Shown here one piece after another: positions 1 to 7,746 of a DNA stretch of 11,542 nucleotides. Source of the DNA: Pseudomonadota bacterium (GTDB taxonomy: Bacteria > Pseudomonadota > Gammaproteobacteria > Xanthomonadales > Xanthomonadaceae); NCBI GenBank assembly GCA_023423675.1, contig JAFAFD010000064.1, positions 1-11,542 of the forward strand. Direction: 5' to 3'. The notes under the pieces are model-generated. The model did no database searches. It worked only from the letters and a program-made list of their open reading frames with translations, and was not told the origin of the DNA. Position 1 is the first letter of the stretch; each line of letters opens with the position of its first letter. A program made the position numbers and the translations under genes.

Positions 1-48
1 GCCCATGCTCGGCTGCCGAGCAGCAGCCGAGCATGGGCTCGGCTCTAC
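1..48. repeat. SMAG-type palindromic repeat dimer (left end cut by the window)
   Basis: Positions 25-48, read on the minus strand, begin with GTAGAGCCGAGC and end with GCTCGGCT, which is the layout of a Stenotrophomonas SMAG element. Positions 1-14 (GCCCATGCTCGGCT) are the exact reverse complement of 25-38, so two elements face each other across a 10-base spacer. The outer GTAG end of the left copy lies outside the window. The dimer starts 10 bases past the methyltransferase stop codon, so it could form a transcript-end hairpin for the ubiJ-ubiB-methyltransferase unit. That role is inferred; no U-run is visible. Confidence 0.8.
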
Positions 49-58
49 CAAGAGGTGC

Positions 59-655
59 TCAGCGGTTGCGCACGGCCAGCAGTTCGCCGTTGCCCACCGG
101 CACCAGGCTGGTGCTGAAGGCCGTGTCGGCATCCAGCAGCGCGCGCAGCGGTTCCATCTGGGCGGCGTGCGAGGTGGCGTTGTCGACCACCAGCAGGCCG
201 CCGGGGCGCAGCACGCGGCGCAGCTGCGGCCACCAGCCGGCGTACTGTTCGCGGTCCGAATCGAGGAACAGCAGGTCGATGCTGGCATCGGCGGCGCTGG
301 CCAGCCATTGCCCGGCATCGCCGTGCACCAGGCGGATGCGCCCGGCCAGGCCGCTGCGTTCGAAATTCGCCTGCGCCAGCGCGACCTTGTCGGCGGCGTA
401 CTCCAGCGTGGTGACGTGGCCATCGATGGCTGCGGCGGCTTCAGCCAGCCACAGCGTGGAGTAACCATTGGAGGTGCCGATTTCCAGCACCCGCCGCGCC
501 TGGCCGAAGCGCACCAGCACCGACAGCAGCTCACCGGTGTCGGCGGTGATGTTCAGCATGCGCCGGCCGCGCTCGGTCTCGCGCGCATCGTTGGCCGCGC
601 CGTGGCGGGCCAGTTCTTCCTTCAGCGCCTGCAGGGCGGCGCTCACCGCCACCAC
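59..655 (-). CDS. class I SAM-dependent O-methyltransferase (COG4122-like)
   Basis: The 198-residue protein has a Rossmann methyltransferase fold. Motif [12 protein letters not shown], lies at residues 56-66, the acidic ribose-binding residue is probably E84 (TTLEY), LLFLDSD is at 128-134 and VVDN at 156-159. D132, D158 and N159 fit the metal-binding positions of catechol- and caffeoyl-CoA-type O-methyltransferases, so a metal-dependent transfer to a hydroxyl is likely. The substrate cannot be told. The start is GTG at 653-655, which lies inside ubiB and gives a 13-nt overlap with the ubiB stop. A full N-terminal helical cap before motif I supports this start over the internal Met33. The overlap suggests translational coupling, so the enzyme is made in step with UbiJ and UbiB. 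It lacks the layout of UbiE or UbiG. The family call is firm; a role in quinone or lipid metabolism is only an inference from position. Confidence 0.85.
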   Translation of the reverse strand: MVAVSAALQALKEELARHGAANDARETERGRRMLNITADTGELLSVLVRFGQARRVLEIGTSNGYSTLWLAEAAAAIDGHVTTLEYAADKVALAQANFERSGLAGRIRLVHGDAGQWLASAADASIDLLFLDSDREQYAGWWPQLRRVLRPGGLLVVDNATSHAAQMEPLRALLDADTAFSTSLVPVGNGELLAVRNR

Positions 656-2298
656 GCGCGGGCCAGGGCGAAGGCGCCCACCGCGGCCGCGCCCAGGCTC
701 AGCACCGGCAGATCGCCCCAGTACCAGCCCGGCGGCTGCAGCACGTACATCAGCGTGGCGATGGCCAGCAGGCCGACCCCGGTAATGGCACCGACCGCGC
801 GCTTCTGCAGGCGCTGCAGGCTGGCATCAAGGGTGACCAGGTCACGCGAGCGCATCGCCAGTTCGTGGCGGCCTTCCACCTGCTGGGTCAGCCAGGCGTG
901 CACCAGGCGCGGCATGTCCGGAGCGTGGGTCATGATTTCCGGCAGGCGCTTGCCGATCTCGCGCACGACCCGGCGCGGGCTGTAACGCTCGCGCAGGATC
1001 TTCGCCAGCACCGGCTTGGCCACCGCCCAGATGTCGATCTGCGGGTCCAGCTGGCGGCCCACGCCTTCGATGTTCAGCAGGGTCTTCTGCAGCAGGATCA
1101 GCTGCGGCTGCAGGGTCAGCTGGTAGCGCTGGGCCACCCGGAACAGCTTCAGCAGCACCTCGGCCAGCGAGATCTGCGACAGCGGGCGGGTGAAGTACGG
1201 TTCGCACACCGACCGCACCGCTGCTTCCAGGTCATCGATGCGCACGTTGTCCGGCATCCAGCGCGCCTGCACGTGCAGTTCGGCGATGCGGCGGTAGTCG
1301 CGGTTGAAGATGGCCATGAAGTTCTCGGCCAGGTAGTACTGATCTTCCTGCGAGAGCTGGCCCATGATGCCGAAGTCCAGCGCGATGAAACGCGGGTTGT
1401 CGCGGCGTGCCGGATCGGTGTCGACCCAGATGTTGCCGGCGTGCGCATCGGCGTGGAAGAAGTTGTCGCGGAACACCTGGGTGTAGAACACCCGCACGCC
1501 CTTGGCAGCCAGCGCCTTGCGGTCGATGCCGGCCTTGTCCAGCGCGAGGATGTCATCGGAGGGAATGCCCCACACCCGCTCCAGGGTCAGCGCGCGCTCG
1601 GCGGTATGGCTCCAGATCACTTCCGGCACGTACAGGTCGTCGCTGTTTTCCCAGAAGCGGCGCAGCACGCTGGCGTTGGCGCCTTCGCGCTGCAGGTCCA
1701 GTTCGGCGGCCAGGGTGTTCTCGACCTCGGCCACCACTTCGCGCGGGCGGATCTTGTCGGCGCGCGGGTGGGTGCGCTCGACCAGCGCGGCCAGCGAATT
1801 GAGCAGGGCGATGTCGGCGTCGATCTGCTTCTCGATGCCCGGGCGCAGCACCTTCACCACCACCTGGCGGCCATCGGCGAGGGTCGCGGCATGCACCTGC
1901 GCGATCGAGGCCGAGGCCAGCGGTTCGGTGTCGAAGCTGGCAAAGGCCTCGCTGACCGGCAGGCCAAGCGCTTCTTCAACGATGCGGCGCGCGGTGTCGC
2001 CATCGAAGGGCTTGACCCGGTCCTGCAGCAGGGTCAGTTCGTTGGCCACGTCCGGCGGCACCAGGTCGCGGCGGGTGGACAGGATCTGCCCGAACTTGAC
2101 GAAGATCGGGCCGAGGTCCTGCAACGCCAGGCGCAGGCGCGCACCACGCGACTGCGAGGCGATGTCGGCCGAGGCGCGCGGGACGAAGGGCTTGGCCAGG
2201 CGCAGCCAGCGCTCGGCCGGGGTGCCCTGCAGCAGGTCGTCGAGGCGGTAGCGCAGGATGACGCGGCCGATGCGGTTGGCCCGCAGCAGCGCCTTCAT
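643..2298 (-). CDS. ubiB: UbiB, ABC1/ADCK/AarF-family atypical kinase of ubiquinone biosynthesis
   Basis: At 551 residues this has the usual UbiB length. The family-specific KxGQ motif (VKFGQ) is at residues 67-71, the alanine-rich nucleotide loop (ASASIAQ) at about 128-134, the ATP-binding lysine in VVVKV at 149, the catalytic-loop HADAHAGN at 282-289 and the DFG metal-binding motif at 308-310. Two hydrophobic segments at about 502-520 and 529-550 form the C-terminal membrane anchor typical of UbiB. Known UbiB proteins are atypical kinase-fold ATPases needed for late ubiquinone synthesis and for handling lipid intermediates at the inner membrane. The ATG overlaps the ubiJ stop by 4 nt (ATGA), and the 3' end overlaps the methyltransferase start. 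The ubiJ-ubiB order matches E. coli, although ubiE is not adjacent here. All hallmark residues are intact. Confidence 0.95.
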   Translation of the reverse strand: MKALLRANRIGRVILRYRLDDLLQGTPAERWLRLAKPFVPRASADIASQSRGARLRLALQDLGPIFVKFGQILSTRRDLVPPDVANELTLLQDRVKPFDGDTARRIVEEALGLPVSEAFASFDTEPLASASIAQVHAATLADGRQVVVKVLRPGIEKQIDADIALLNSLAALVERTHPRADKIRPREVVAEVENTLAAELDLQREGANASVLRRFWENSDDLYVPEVIWSHTAERALTLERVWGIPSDDILALDKAGIDRKALAAKGVRVFYTQVFRDNFFHADAHAGNIWVDTDPARRDNPRFIALDFGIMGQLSQEDQYYLAENFMAIFNRDYRRIAELHVQARWMPDNVRIDDLEAAVRSVCEPYFTRPLSQISLAEVLLKLFRVAQRYQLTLQPQLILLQKTLLNIEGVGRQLDPQIDIWAVAKPVLAKILRERYSPRRVVREIGKRLPEIMTHAPDMPRLVHAWLTQQVEGRHELAMRSRDLVTLDASLQRLQKRAVGAITGVGLLAIATLMYVLQPPGWYWGDLPVLSLGAAAVGAFALARAWWR

Positions 2299-2930
2299 GC
2301 GGCACCCCGCAGACGCTGCACGCGTGCGCCGAGGCGCTCGACGTCGTCACGCAGCACGTCTACGTCGTCGTGGAAGGCATCCAGTTCGGCACGTGGCACC
2401 ACGTCGCGCGACTCCTCGGTAATGAATTCGGCGGCGCTGTGGGCCAGGTCGATGGCGCCCTGGCGTGCGTGCTGCAGGGCGCTGCGCAGGGTGTTGGCAA
2501 CCTGCACGCCGAGCACCTCGCCGAACACGCTGACGAAGGGCTGCTGCCAGTCGGGGTCGAAGCCCTTGGCCAGCTGCTGCAGGCGGCGCGCCAGTTCGGC
2601 ATCGCCGGCCACGCGCACGCGGCCCTTGCCGTTGTCGTTGCCGCGGCGGGCGTTGGCCAGCAGCGGCAGCTGGGCGAGCACGCTGGCCAGGCTGCTGCGC
2701 ACGGCCAGGTCGGCTTCCTGTGCGTCCACCGGGCCGACGCGCAACATGTCGCCATCGACGCTGATGCGCATCGCCAGCGACGGGGCGTCCAGGGTCAGGT
2801 CGATGTGGCGGCCGTCGAGGCTGGCCAGGGCGTGCCGGGTATCCGGATCCAGCGCCAGTGCGCGGTTCAGTGCGGTCTGCAGGGCACGGCCGGCGACTGG
2901 CTTGAGGGACGAGAGCAGGGAGAGAGCCAT
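2295..2930 (-). CDS. ubiJ: UbiJ, SCP2-domain ubiquinone biosynthesis accessory factor
   Basis: The protein is 211 residues, close to the usual UbiJ size. An N-terminal helix (residues 1-25) leads into an SCP2-like lipid-binding region (about 28-115, containing DGRHIDLTL and GDMLRVGP), and a charged heptad-like C-terminus from about 178 ([22 protein letters not shown], read in parts) looks like a coiled coil. Known UbiJ binds lipid intermediates and acts with UbiK in the soluble Ubi complex. Position directly before ubiB with an ATGA overlap supports the assignment, since sequence conservation in UbiJ is low. It is the first gene of the minus-strand unit. A purine-rich AGGTAG lies about 10 bases before the ATG, and a TAGAAT box overlaps it. 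The promoter must lie between here and the SMAG pair at 2981-3070, or reach across that pair. Confidence 0.88.
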   Translation of the reverse strand: MALSLLSSLKPVAGRALQTALNRALALDPDTRHALASLDGRHIDLTLDAPSLAMRISVDGDMLRVGPVDAQEADLAVRSSLASVLAQLPLLANARRGNDNGKGRVRVAGDAELARRLQQLAKGFDPDWQQPFVSVFGEVLGVQVANTLRSALQHARQGAIDLAHSAAEFITEESRDVVPRAELDAFHDDVDVLRDDVERLGARVQRLRGAA

Positions 2931-2980
2931 GTGTGCATTCTACCTGCGTGGGTGGGGAGCGGATGCAGACACTTTGCCCG

Positions 2981-3070
2981 GTAGAGTCGACCGTTGGTCG
3001 ACTGCCCTTCCGTGAATTGCCCCCGCTGCCGGCGAGGGTCGGCTGCCAGTCGACCAACGGTCGGCTCTAC
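2981..3070. repeat. SMAG repeat pair in inverted orientation, in a divergent promoter region
   Basis: One element occupies 2981-3004 on the plus strand, starting GTAGAGTCGACC with GGTCGACTG at its end. The second is at 3047-3070 on the minus strand and starts GTAGAGCCGACC. Over 24 bases they differ at one position, and 42 bases separate them. Each can form its own short hairpin, and the pair can form a long one. The flanking genes ubiJ and ddlA are divergent, so the pair sits upstream of both rather than at a transcript end. Confidence 0.85.
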
Positions 3071-3117
3071 CTTTCCCCGTGCCGCACGGCGGTTCATGCT
3101 GTGCAGCCTTGTCACAC

Positions 3118-3121
3118 AGGA
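3118..3121 (+). promoter_or_regulatory. ribosome binding site that decides the ddlA start
   Basis: AGGA lies 8 bases before the ATG at 3130. The upstream in-frame ATG at 3079 would add 17 residues unlike any Ddl N-terminus, so translation most likely begins at 3130. Confidence 0.7.
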
Positions 3122-3129
3122 CAACACGC

Positions 3130-4215
3130 ATGGCACGGACCCGGGTCGGCATCATTTTCGGAGGCATGTCCTCCGAGCACGAAGTGTCGCTGCAGTCGGC
3201 GAAGAACATTCTCGATGCGCTCGATCGCGAGCGCTTCGAGCCGGTGCTGGTGGGCATCGACAAGCAGGGCCAGTGGCACCTCAGCCAGCCCGAGACCTTT
3301 CTGATCAATGCCGATGATCCGGCACGCATCGCGCTGCACCCTTCGGGCACGGCGCTGGCGGTGCGGCCCGGTGCCGGGCAGGCGCAGCTGCAGCCGGTGG
3401 ATGCGTCCACCGCGCTGGGCCAGATCGATGTGGTGCTGCCCATCGTGCACGGGCCGCTGGGTGAGGATGGCGCGCTGCAGGGGCTGCTGCGCATGGCCAA
3501 CCTGCCCTTCGTCGGTTCGCCGGTGCTGGGCTCGGCGGCGGCGATGGACAAGGACGTGGCCAAGCGGCTGCTGCGCGATGCGGGGCTGCCGGTGGCGCCG
3601 TGGGTGTGCATCCGTCGCCACGAGGCGGCAAGCGTGGACGTGCAGGCACTGATCGCGCAGCTGGGGCTGCCGCTGTTCGTCAAGCCAGCCAACCAGGGCT
3701 CGTCGGTGGGGGTCAGCAAGGTCAAGCAGGCCGGTGATTTCGCCGAGGCGCTGCAGCTGGCGCTGCGGCATGACCACAAAGTGCTGGTGGAGTCGGCCGT
3801 GGTCGGTCGCGAGATCGAGTGCGCGGTGCTTGGCAACGACCTACCGCAGGCCAGTGTCTGCGGCGAGGTGGTGGTGCACGACGAGTTCTATGCCTACGAC
3901 ACCAAGTACATCAACCCCGATGGGGCGGACGTGGTGGTGCCGGCGGCGATCGATGGCGATGCGCAGGCACGCATCCAGCAGATCGCGCTGCAGGCTTACC
4001 AGGTGCTGGAGTGTGCGGGCATGGCGCGGGTGGATGTGTTCCTCACCGCGGATGGGCAGATCGTCATCAACGAGATCAACACACTGCCCGGCTTCACCCG
4101 CATCAGCATGTACCCCAAGCTGTGGGGCGCCAGCGGGTTGGGCTATACCGCGCTGATCACGCGGTTGATTGAACTGGCGCTGGAACGGCACGCGGCCGAT
4201 CGGGCGCTGGTGTAA
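3130..4215 (+). CDS. ddlA: D-alanine--D-alanine ligase, DdlA type
   Basis: This ATP-grasp ligase joins two D-alanines for the peptidoglycan precursor in the cytoplasm. From the ATG at 3130 it is 361 residues, near the 364 of E. coli DdlA, which it resembles closely from memory. The N-terminal [17 protein letters not shown] is at residues 7-23. [12 protein letters not shown] of the ATP-grasp loop lies in the middle, the substrate loop with YAYDTKY is at 254-260, and the metal-binding segment [10 protein letters not shown] at 313-322 carries N314-E315 and N317. The Tyr-containing loop and absence of a Van-type loop indicate D-Ala-D-Ala rather than D-Ala-D-Lac synthesis. The gene stands alone, away from any mur-fts cluster, which fits the ddlA paralogue rather than ddlB. 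An SMAG hairpin begins 5 bases after the TAA and probably ends the transcript. Confidence 0.95.
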   Translation: MARTRVGIIFGGMSSEHEVSLQSAKNILDALDRERFEPVLVGIDKQGQWHLSQPETFLINADDPARIALHPSGTALAVRPGAGQAQLQPVDASTALGQIDVVLPIVHGPLGEDGALQGLLRMANLPFVGSPVLGSAAAMDKDVAKRLLRDAGLPVAPWVCIRRHEAASVDVQALIAQLGLPLFVKPANQGSSVGVSKVKQAGDFAEALQLALRHDHKVLVESAVVGREIECAVLGNDLPQASVCGEVVVHDEFYAYDTKYINPDGADVVVPAAIDGDAQARIQQIALQAYQVLECAGMARVDVFLTADGQIVINEINTLPGFTRISMYPKLWGASGLGYTALITRLIELALERHAADRALV

Positions 4216-4220
4216 CGCCC

Positions 4221-4285
4221 TTCTGTAGAGTCGAGCCATGCTCGACTGGGTTGTGATCAGTCGAGCACGGCTCGACTCTACAGAA
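4221..4285. terminator. SMAG-derived 27-bp hairpin, probable bidirectional terminator
   Basis: Positions 4221-4247 pair with 4259-4285 across an 11-base loop, with one non-matching position in 27. The arms are two SMAG elements: GTAG begins at 4225 on the plus strand and at 4281 on the minus strand. The outer TTCT/AGAA extends the stem. The hairpin sits 5 bases past the ddlA stop and 11 bases past the convergent YtjA-like gene's stop, so it is well placed to end both transcripts. There is no strong U-run, so termination is inferred from structure and position. Confidence 0.75.
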
Positions 4286-4296
4286 AGCGGAATCGG

Positions 4297-4452
4297 CTAC
4301 CCGCGCTTGCGGAACATCGAGATGACCGCAAGGATCAGGAAGACGACGAACAGGATCCAGGCGATGTTCGTGGCGGCACCGGCGATGCCGGAGAAGCCGA
4401 GCACGGCGGCGATGATGGCGATGACAAAGAAAATGATGGCGTAATGCAGCAT
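4297..4452 (-). CDS. small DUF1328/YtjA-like membrane protein
   Basis: A 51-residue protein starts [14 protein letters not shown] and ends in the basic tail MFRKRG. Two hydrophobic segments, about residues 4-20 and 28-45, are split by the glycine-rich turn GFSGIAGAA. This is the pattern of the DUF1328 (YtjA) family, tiny inner-membrane proteins of unknown function that are often stress-linked in proteobacteria. GAGGAA lies 4 bases before the ATG and is a good ribosome binding site, which supports a real gene. It lies 121 bases past the oleD stop on the same strand but probably has its own promoter, and it converges with ddlA. A plus-strand reading frame over the same bases looks like an antisense shadow. 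No role in either neighbouring pathway is suggested. Confidence 0.88.
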   Translation of the reverse strand: MLHYAIIFFVIAIIAAVLGFSGIAGAATNIAWILFVVFLILAVISMFRKRG

Positions 4453-4560
4453 GGCGTTCCTCGCGGGTGGTCCGGCCGGTGTGGCGTTGGGTCCATCCTG
4501 CGGATCTGCCGGTGTGCAACCGGTGACGGCGATCTCTTCGGCTGATGAAGCCTTCAGCGC

Positions 4561-4578
4561 CGTGACGCTGCCGTCACG
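4561..4578. terminator. small perfect hairpin over the oleD stop codon
   Basis: CGTGACG and CGTCACG flank the 4-base loop CTGC, giving a perfect 7-bp stem that contains the oleD TGA at 4574-4576. It could reduce read-through from oleCD into the YtjA-like gene, but no U-run follows on the minus strand. It may be a stability element or chance. The rest of 4453-4560 shows only a weak 5-bp inverted repeat at 4509-4523 and no promoter I can support. Confidence 0.35.
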
Positions 4579-5560
4579 ACACGGCCTTCAGGCGGCGCAG
4601 TCCTTCTTCGATGCTGACCTGCGGCACGTAGCCGAAATCACGACGCGCCGGTTCCATGCTGTACCAGTGCGGCGTGCACAGCTGTTCGGCCAGGAAGCGG
4701 GTCAGCGGCGGTTCGCCCGGCAGCCGCAGCAGCGGCCACAGGCGCTCGCTGATCGCGCCGATGCGATAGGCGGTCTTGAAGCTGAGGGTCTTCTCCACGG
4801 CCGGTGCACCGACGGCCGCCAGCAGCTTGTTGAGCAGCTCGCGCATCGGCAGCGGTTCGCCGTTGGAAATGAAGTAGGCCCTGCCGGCACAGGCCGCACC
4901 CGGCGCCAGCGCATCCAGGGCGAGGAAGTGCGCCAGCGCGGCGTTGTCGATGTAGGTGGTGTCGACCTTGTTGCTGCCATCACCGACCAGGCGCAGGCGA
5001 CCCTGGCGGGCGCGCTGGGCCAGGCGCGGCACCAGCTGCTGGTCGCCCGGGCCCCAGATCAGACGCGGGCGCAGCGCCACGGTGGCCAGCGTGGCGTCGT
5101 TGGCGGCCAGCACGCGCTGTTCGGCAATCGCCTTGGTCGCCGCATACGGCGCCTGGAAGTTCTCGCCGTAAGGCACTTCATCCGCGCCCAGCCCTTCGAC
5201 CGGGTGGGTGGCGCGGTGGGTCACGCTGGGCGTGGAGGTGTAGACCAGCTTGCCGATGCCGTGTGCGCGGCAGGCGGCGATGACGTTGTCGGTGCCGCCC
5301 ACGTTGGCCTGGTGGTAGCTGTCATAGCTGCCCCAGGCACCGGCCTTGGCGCCGTTGTGCAGCACCGCGTCGACGCCGGCCACGGCATGCAGCACCGCCT
5401 GCGCATCGGCCAGGTCGCCGCGGATCTGGCCCACGCCCATCGCCTGCAGTTCCGGGTAGTGGCTGCGGTTGAAGGCCAGCACCTGGTGGCCACGTTCAAG
5501 CAGCCCGCGGCACAGCGCCTGGCCAAGGAAACCACCACCACCGGTGACCAGGATCTTCAT
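4574..5560 (-). CDS. oleD: OleD, 2-alkyl-3-oxoalkanoate reductase (extended SDR) of olefin synthesis
   Basis: OleD reduces the beta-keto acid made by OleA to a 2-alkyl-3-hydroxyalkanoate with NADPH. The 328-residue protein has the extended short-chain dehydrogenase layout. The dinucleotide-binding glycine motif TGGGGFLG is at residues 6-13, the catalytic YxxxK is Y139-A-A-T-K143, and a serine near 109-112 (VYTSTPS) can complete the triad. The NAD-epimerase-type C-terminal lobe follows. The ATG overlaps the oleC stop by 4 nt (ATGA), and GGAGAA at 5567-5572 is a clear ribosome binding site. The open frame runs on far upstream inside oleC, but that extension is antibiotic-like neither in family nor in sequence: it is plain out-of-frame oleC and not part of OleD. 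In known systems OleB, OleC and OleD assemble into large particles, consistent with coupled translation here. Confidence 0.93.
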   Translation of the reverse strand: MKILVTGGGGFLGQALCRGLLERGHQVLAFNRSHYPELQAMGVGQIRGDLADAQAVLHAVAGVDAVLHNGAKAGAWGSYDSYHQANVGGTDNVIAACRAHGIGKLVYTSTPSVTHRATHPVEGLGADEVPYGENFQAPYAATKAIAEQRVLAANDATLATVALRPRLIWGPGDQQLVPRLAQRARQGRLRLVGDGSNKVDTTYIDNAALAHFLALDALAPGAACAGRAYFISNGEPLPMRELLNKLLAAVGAPAVEKTLSFKTAYRIGAISERLWPLLRLPGEPPLTRFLAEQLCTPHWYSMEPARRDFGYVPQVSIEEGLRRLKAVS

Positions 5561-7215
5561 GCGCGCTTCTCCAGTTGGGCGCGGGCCCAGACGGCGAGCT
5601 TCTCGCGGCCGATCTTGGCGTTGTGACGGATATCGACGGGGAAGGCCGGATGCACCAGGAAGTGCTGCAGTCCGGCCTCGGCGGCGTGGGCGGCCGCATG
5701 CGCGCGCAGGGTCTCCTGCAGCACAGGGCCGTCGGACTGCCCACGCTGCAGTTCCACGCACAGCACCGGGACCTGCGCACCGGCGGCGCCCACGCCCACC
5801 AGCGCGGTGCGGGCCACGCCGGGCACGGTGTTGAACACCGGCTCGAGCTGTTCGGTGTACAGCGGCCCGTGCGCGGTTTCCACGCGCTGGGTCTTGCGCC
5901 CGCAGAACCACAGGCGGCCCTGCGCGTCGAAGTAGCCGACGTCGCCCATGCGGTGCACCACGCGGGTGCTGCCATCGGCGAGGGTTTCGCGGATCTTCGC
6001 CGCGGCGGTGGCCTGCGGGCGGTTGAAGTAGGTATCGGTGGCGGTGGGCCCGGCCACGGTGATCTCGCCCACTTCGCCGGTGGCCAGCACGCGCGCCTGC
6101 GACCACTCGGGCAGCGGCGCATCGTCGATGGCGATGATGCGCACCTCGTTGGGCGCGACCACGCTGCCCACGCAGGTGCCGGCACCTGCCTCGGTGGCGG
6201 CGCGGGTGCGCTCCAGTTCGCGACCTTCGACCACAGCCACCGGCAGGCACTCGGTGGCACCGTAGGGCGTCCAGAACTGCGCGTCGTCGGGCAGCAGGCG
6301 GCGGATGGTGGCCACCACGTCCGGCGGCACCGGCGCACCGGCCGAGGTCACCCGGCGCACCGTCGGCAGCGGCCGGCCGTGCTTGGCAAGCACCCGCATC
6401 AGGGCCGGCGAACCGAACAGCTGGGTCACCCCGAAGCGCTGGATGGCATCGTGCAGGCGCGCCGGGTCGGCCTGCGCCGGCCGGGTCGGGTCCATGTCCG
6501 GGATGACCGAGGTCAGCCCCAGCGCCGGGTCGAACAGGGCGAACGGCGGGAAGGTCGGCAGGTCGACGCCGCCGGCCTCCATGCCGAAGGCGCTGCCCAG
6601 CAGCTGGATCTGGCCGACGAAGTGGCGGTGGCGGTAGACCACGCCCTTGGGCACGCCGGTGGAGCCGCTGGTGAACAGGATGGCGGCCATGTCCTCGCCA
6701 TCGGTGGCGGCCAGCATCGGGCCGCCGCTGGCACCGGTGCGCTCCAGCGCAGCCAGGGTGGTCCCGCCCCAGCCCAGGCGGCGGCCGACGGTGACCAGGC
6801 GGGTGGCCGACGGCGCCCAGCGCAGGGCCAGCCGCGCCACGTGGGCCAGCGGGATGCCGATGAAGGCCTCCGGCTGCGCTTCGTCCAGGCACTGCTTCAG
6901 CGCGCGCTTGTCGATGCCCGGGTCGACCAGCACCGGCACCGCACCCAGCTTGAACAGGGCGAACATCAGCAGGAAGAACTCCGGCGAGGGCCGCACCATC
7001 ACCACCGTGCGCACGCCGCGGCCGATGCCGTAGCCGGCCAGGCCGGCGGCCATGGCGTCGCTGCGGGCGTCCAGCTGGCGGTAGTCCAGGGTCACGTCAT
7101 AGGCGGCCATGCCGTTGCCGGCACCACGGCGGCCGGGGCAACGGATGGCGATCTGGTCAGGGCGTTCGCGGGCCAGTTCAGGCAGCCGCGCCGCGATATT
7201 GCAGGGTCCGTTCAT
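5557..7215 (-). CDS. oleC: OleC, beta-lactone synthetase of olefin synthesis
   Basis: OleC is an ANL-superfamily (acyl-CoA synthetase/luciferase-like) enzyme that uses ATP to close the beta-hydroxy acid from OleD into a beta-lactone. The 552 residues carry [10 protein letters not shown] at 182-191 (phosphate loop), YGATE at 318-322, the ribose-binding D425 in RMGDVG, R440-K441 at the hinge, and the C-terminal lysine K534 in HNAKIGREK. The sequence matches my memory of S. maltophilia OleC closely, which favours this over a generic fatty acyl-CoA ligase. The ATG at 7215 has only a weak purine stretch before it. Upstream, 104 bases separate it from the divergent ykgJ, so oleC and oleD need a promoter in that gap. 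The 3' end overlaps oleD by 4 nt. All key residues are present and there is no sign of decay. Confidence 0.95.
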   Translation of the reverse strand: MNGPCNIAARLPELARERPDQIAIRCPGRRGAGNGMAAYDVTLDYRQLDARSDAMAAGLAGYGIGRGVRTVVMVRPSPEFFLLMFALFKLGAVPVLVDPGIDKRALKQCLDEAQPEAFIGIPLAHVARLALRWAPSATRLVTVGRRLGWGGTTLAALERTGASGGPMLAATDGEDMAAILFTSGSTGVPKGVVYRHRHFVGQIQLLGSAFGMEAGGVDLPTFPPFALFDPALGLTSVIPDMDPTRPAQADPARLHDAIQRFGVTQLFGSPALMRVLAKHGRPLPTVRRVTSAGAPVPPDVVATIRRLLPDDAQFWTPYGATECLPVAVVEGRELERTRAATEAGAGTCVGSVVAPNEVRIIAIDDAPLPEWSQARVLATGEVGEITVAGPTATDTYFNRPQATAAAKIRETLADGSTRVVHRMGDVGYFDAQGRLWFCGRKTQRVETAHGPLYTEQLEPVFNTVPGVARTALVGVGAAGAQVPVLCVELQRGQSDGPVLQETLRAHAAAHAAEAGLQHFLVHPAFPVDIRHNAKIGREKLAVWARAQLEKRA

Positions 7216-7298
7216 CCGTTCATTGTCGCCGCTTACGGAATTTCTTGCGCGGCCGCCCGCTTCGTGGAAAATCCGCAGCCTCGTTCCCGATTCCCACT

Positions 7299-7313
7299 GC
7301 CGCCCGAGGCGGC
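7299..7313 (+). promoter_or_regulatory. hairpin covering the ykgJ ribosome binding site
   Basis: GCCGCC and GGCGGC form a perfect 6-bp stem with loop CGA, just before the ykgJ ATG at 7320. The only Shine-Dalgarno-like stretch, GAGG at 7306-7309, lies in the loop and right arm, so folding could limit translation. The rest of 7216-7319 must hold the divergent oleC and ykgJ promoters, but I see no hexamers good enough to annotate. Confidence 0.4.
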
Positions 7314-7319
7314 TTGCCC

Positions 7320-7691
7320 ATGCAACATCCCTGCATGACCTGCGGCGCCTGCTGCACCCAATACCGCGTGGCCTTTCACTGGATGGAATCGGACGAGGTC
7401 ACCCCCGGCGGCGTGCCGCACCAGCTGACCGAAGTGCTGGACCCGCACCGCCTGTGCATGCGCGGCACCCACTCCAAGCCGGTGCGCTGCGTGGCGCTGG
7501 ACGCGCAGATCGGCGTGTATTCGCGCTGCACCATCCACCCCAATCGGCCCAGCGTGTGCCGCGAGGTGGATGCGTCGTGGGAATACGGCAAGGCCAGCCC
7601 GCAGTGCGACAAGGCGCGCATCGCCTATGGCCTGGACCCGCTGACCGCGGCGGACTGGGAAGGCGGCGACAACAACCCGATCGCGGCCTGA
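7320..7691 (+). CDS. YkgJ-family cysteine-cluster protein
   Basis: The 123-residue protein opens with MQHPCMTCGACC and has nine cysteines (residues 5, 8, 11, 12, 46, 57, 70, 80, 96). The CxxCxxCC start and later CTIHPNRPSVC are hallmarks of the YkgJ/YkgJ-like CxxCxxCC family (DUF/UPF0153), thought to bind a metal or iron-sulphur cluster; the biochemical role is not established. The ATG at 7320 was chosen because family homology starts there. The frame stays open to 7245, but the extra 25 residues are arginine- and proline-rich and unlike the family. The gene is on the plus strand, divergent from oleC and convergent with oleB, so it splits the ole genes. A 17-bp inverted repeat ends 9 bases before the oleB stop and begins 9 bases after its own stop. 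Whether it contributes to olefin synthesis is unknown. Confidence 0.85.
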   Translation: MQHPCMTCGACCTQYRVAFHWMESDEVTPGGVPHQLTEVLDPHRLCMRGTHSKPVRCVALDAQIGVYSRCTIHPNRPSVCREVDASWEYGKASPQCDKARIAYGLDPLTAADWEGGDNNPIAA

Positions 7692-7700
7692 TGCCCGGCT

Positions 7701-7737
7701 GGGGTCAGAGCCCTCTCTGCGAGAGGGATCCGACCCC
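7701..7737. terminator. GGGGTC-type inverted repeat between convergent ykgJ and oleB
   Basis: Positions 7701-7717 pair with 7721-7737 over a 3-base loop, with 15 of 17 positions complementary. The outer arms are GGGGTC and GACCCC. It fills most of the 55-base gap between the two convergent stop codons, a natural place for a bidirectional terminator. The same GGGGTC layout recurs at 11453-11516, so it is also a dispersed repeat. No U-run is present. Confidence 0.65.
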
Positions 7738-7746
7738 GCACCTCCA

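Noticed and set aside
865..3015. 716-codon open frame on the plus strand
   Set aside because: It lies antisense to ubiB and ubiJ, has a composition rich in His, Gln, Arg and Gly, and no recognisable motif. Long antisense frames are expected in high-GC DNA.
3079..3129. 17-codon N-terminal extension of ddlA
   Set aside because: It does not resemble any Ddl N-terminus, and AGGA 8 bases before 3130 marks the later start.
3130..4215. vancomycin-type D-Ala-D-Lac ligase
   Set aside because: The substrate loop has the Tyr-containing D-Ala-D-Ala layout, with no vanH or vanX neighbours.
1..4285. CRISPR array from the repeated palindromes
   Set aside because: There are only three widely spaced inverted pairs with differing cores, no regular spacers and no cas genes.
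5561..6892. upstream extension that would make OleD a 772-residue fusion
   Set aside because: The extension is oleC in a wrong frame. A good ribosome binding site and the Rossmann start MKILVTGG fix OleD at 5560.
5575..7338. 587-codon open frame on the plus strand
   Set aside because: It is the antisense shadow of oleC, which has clear ANL motifs.
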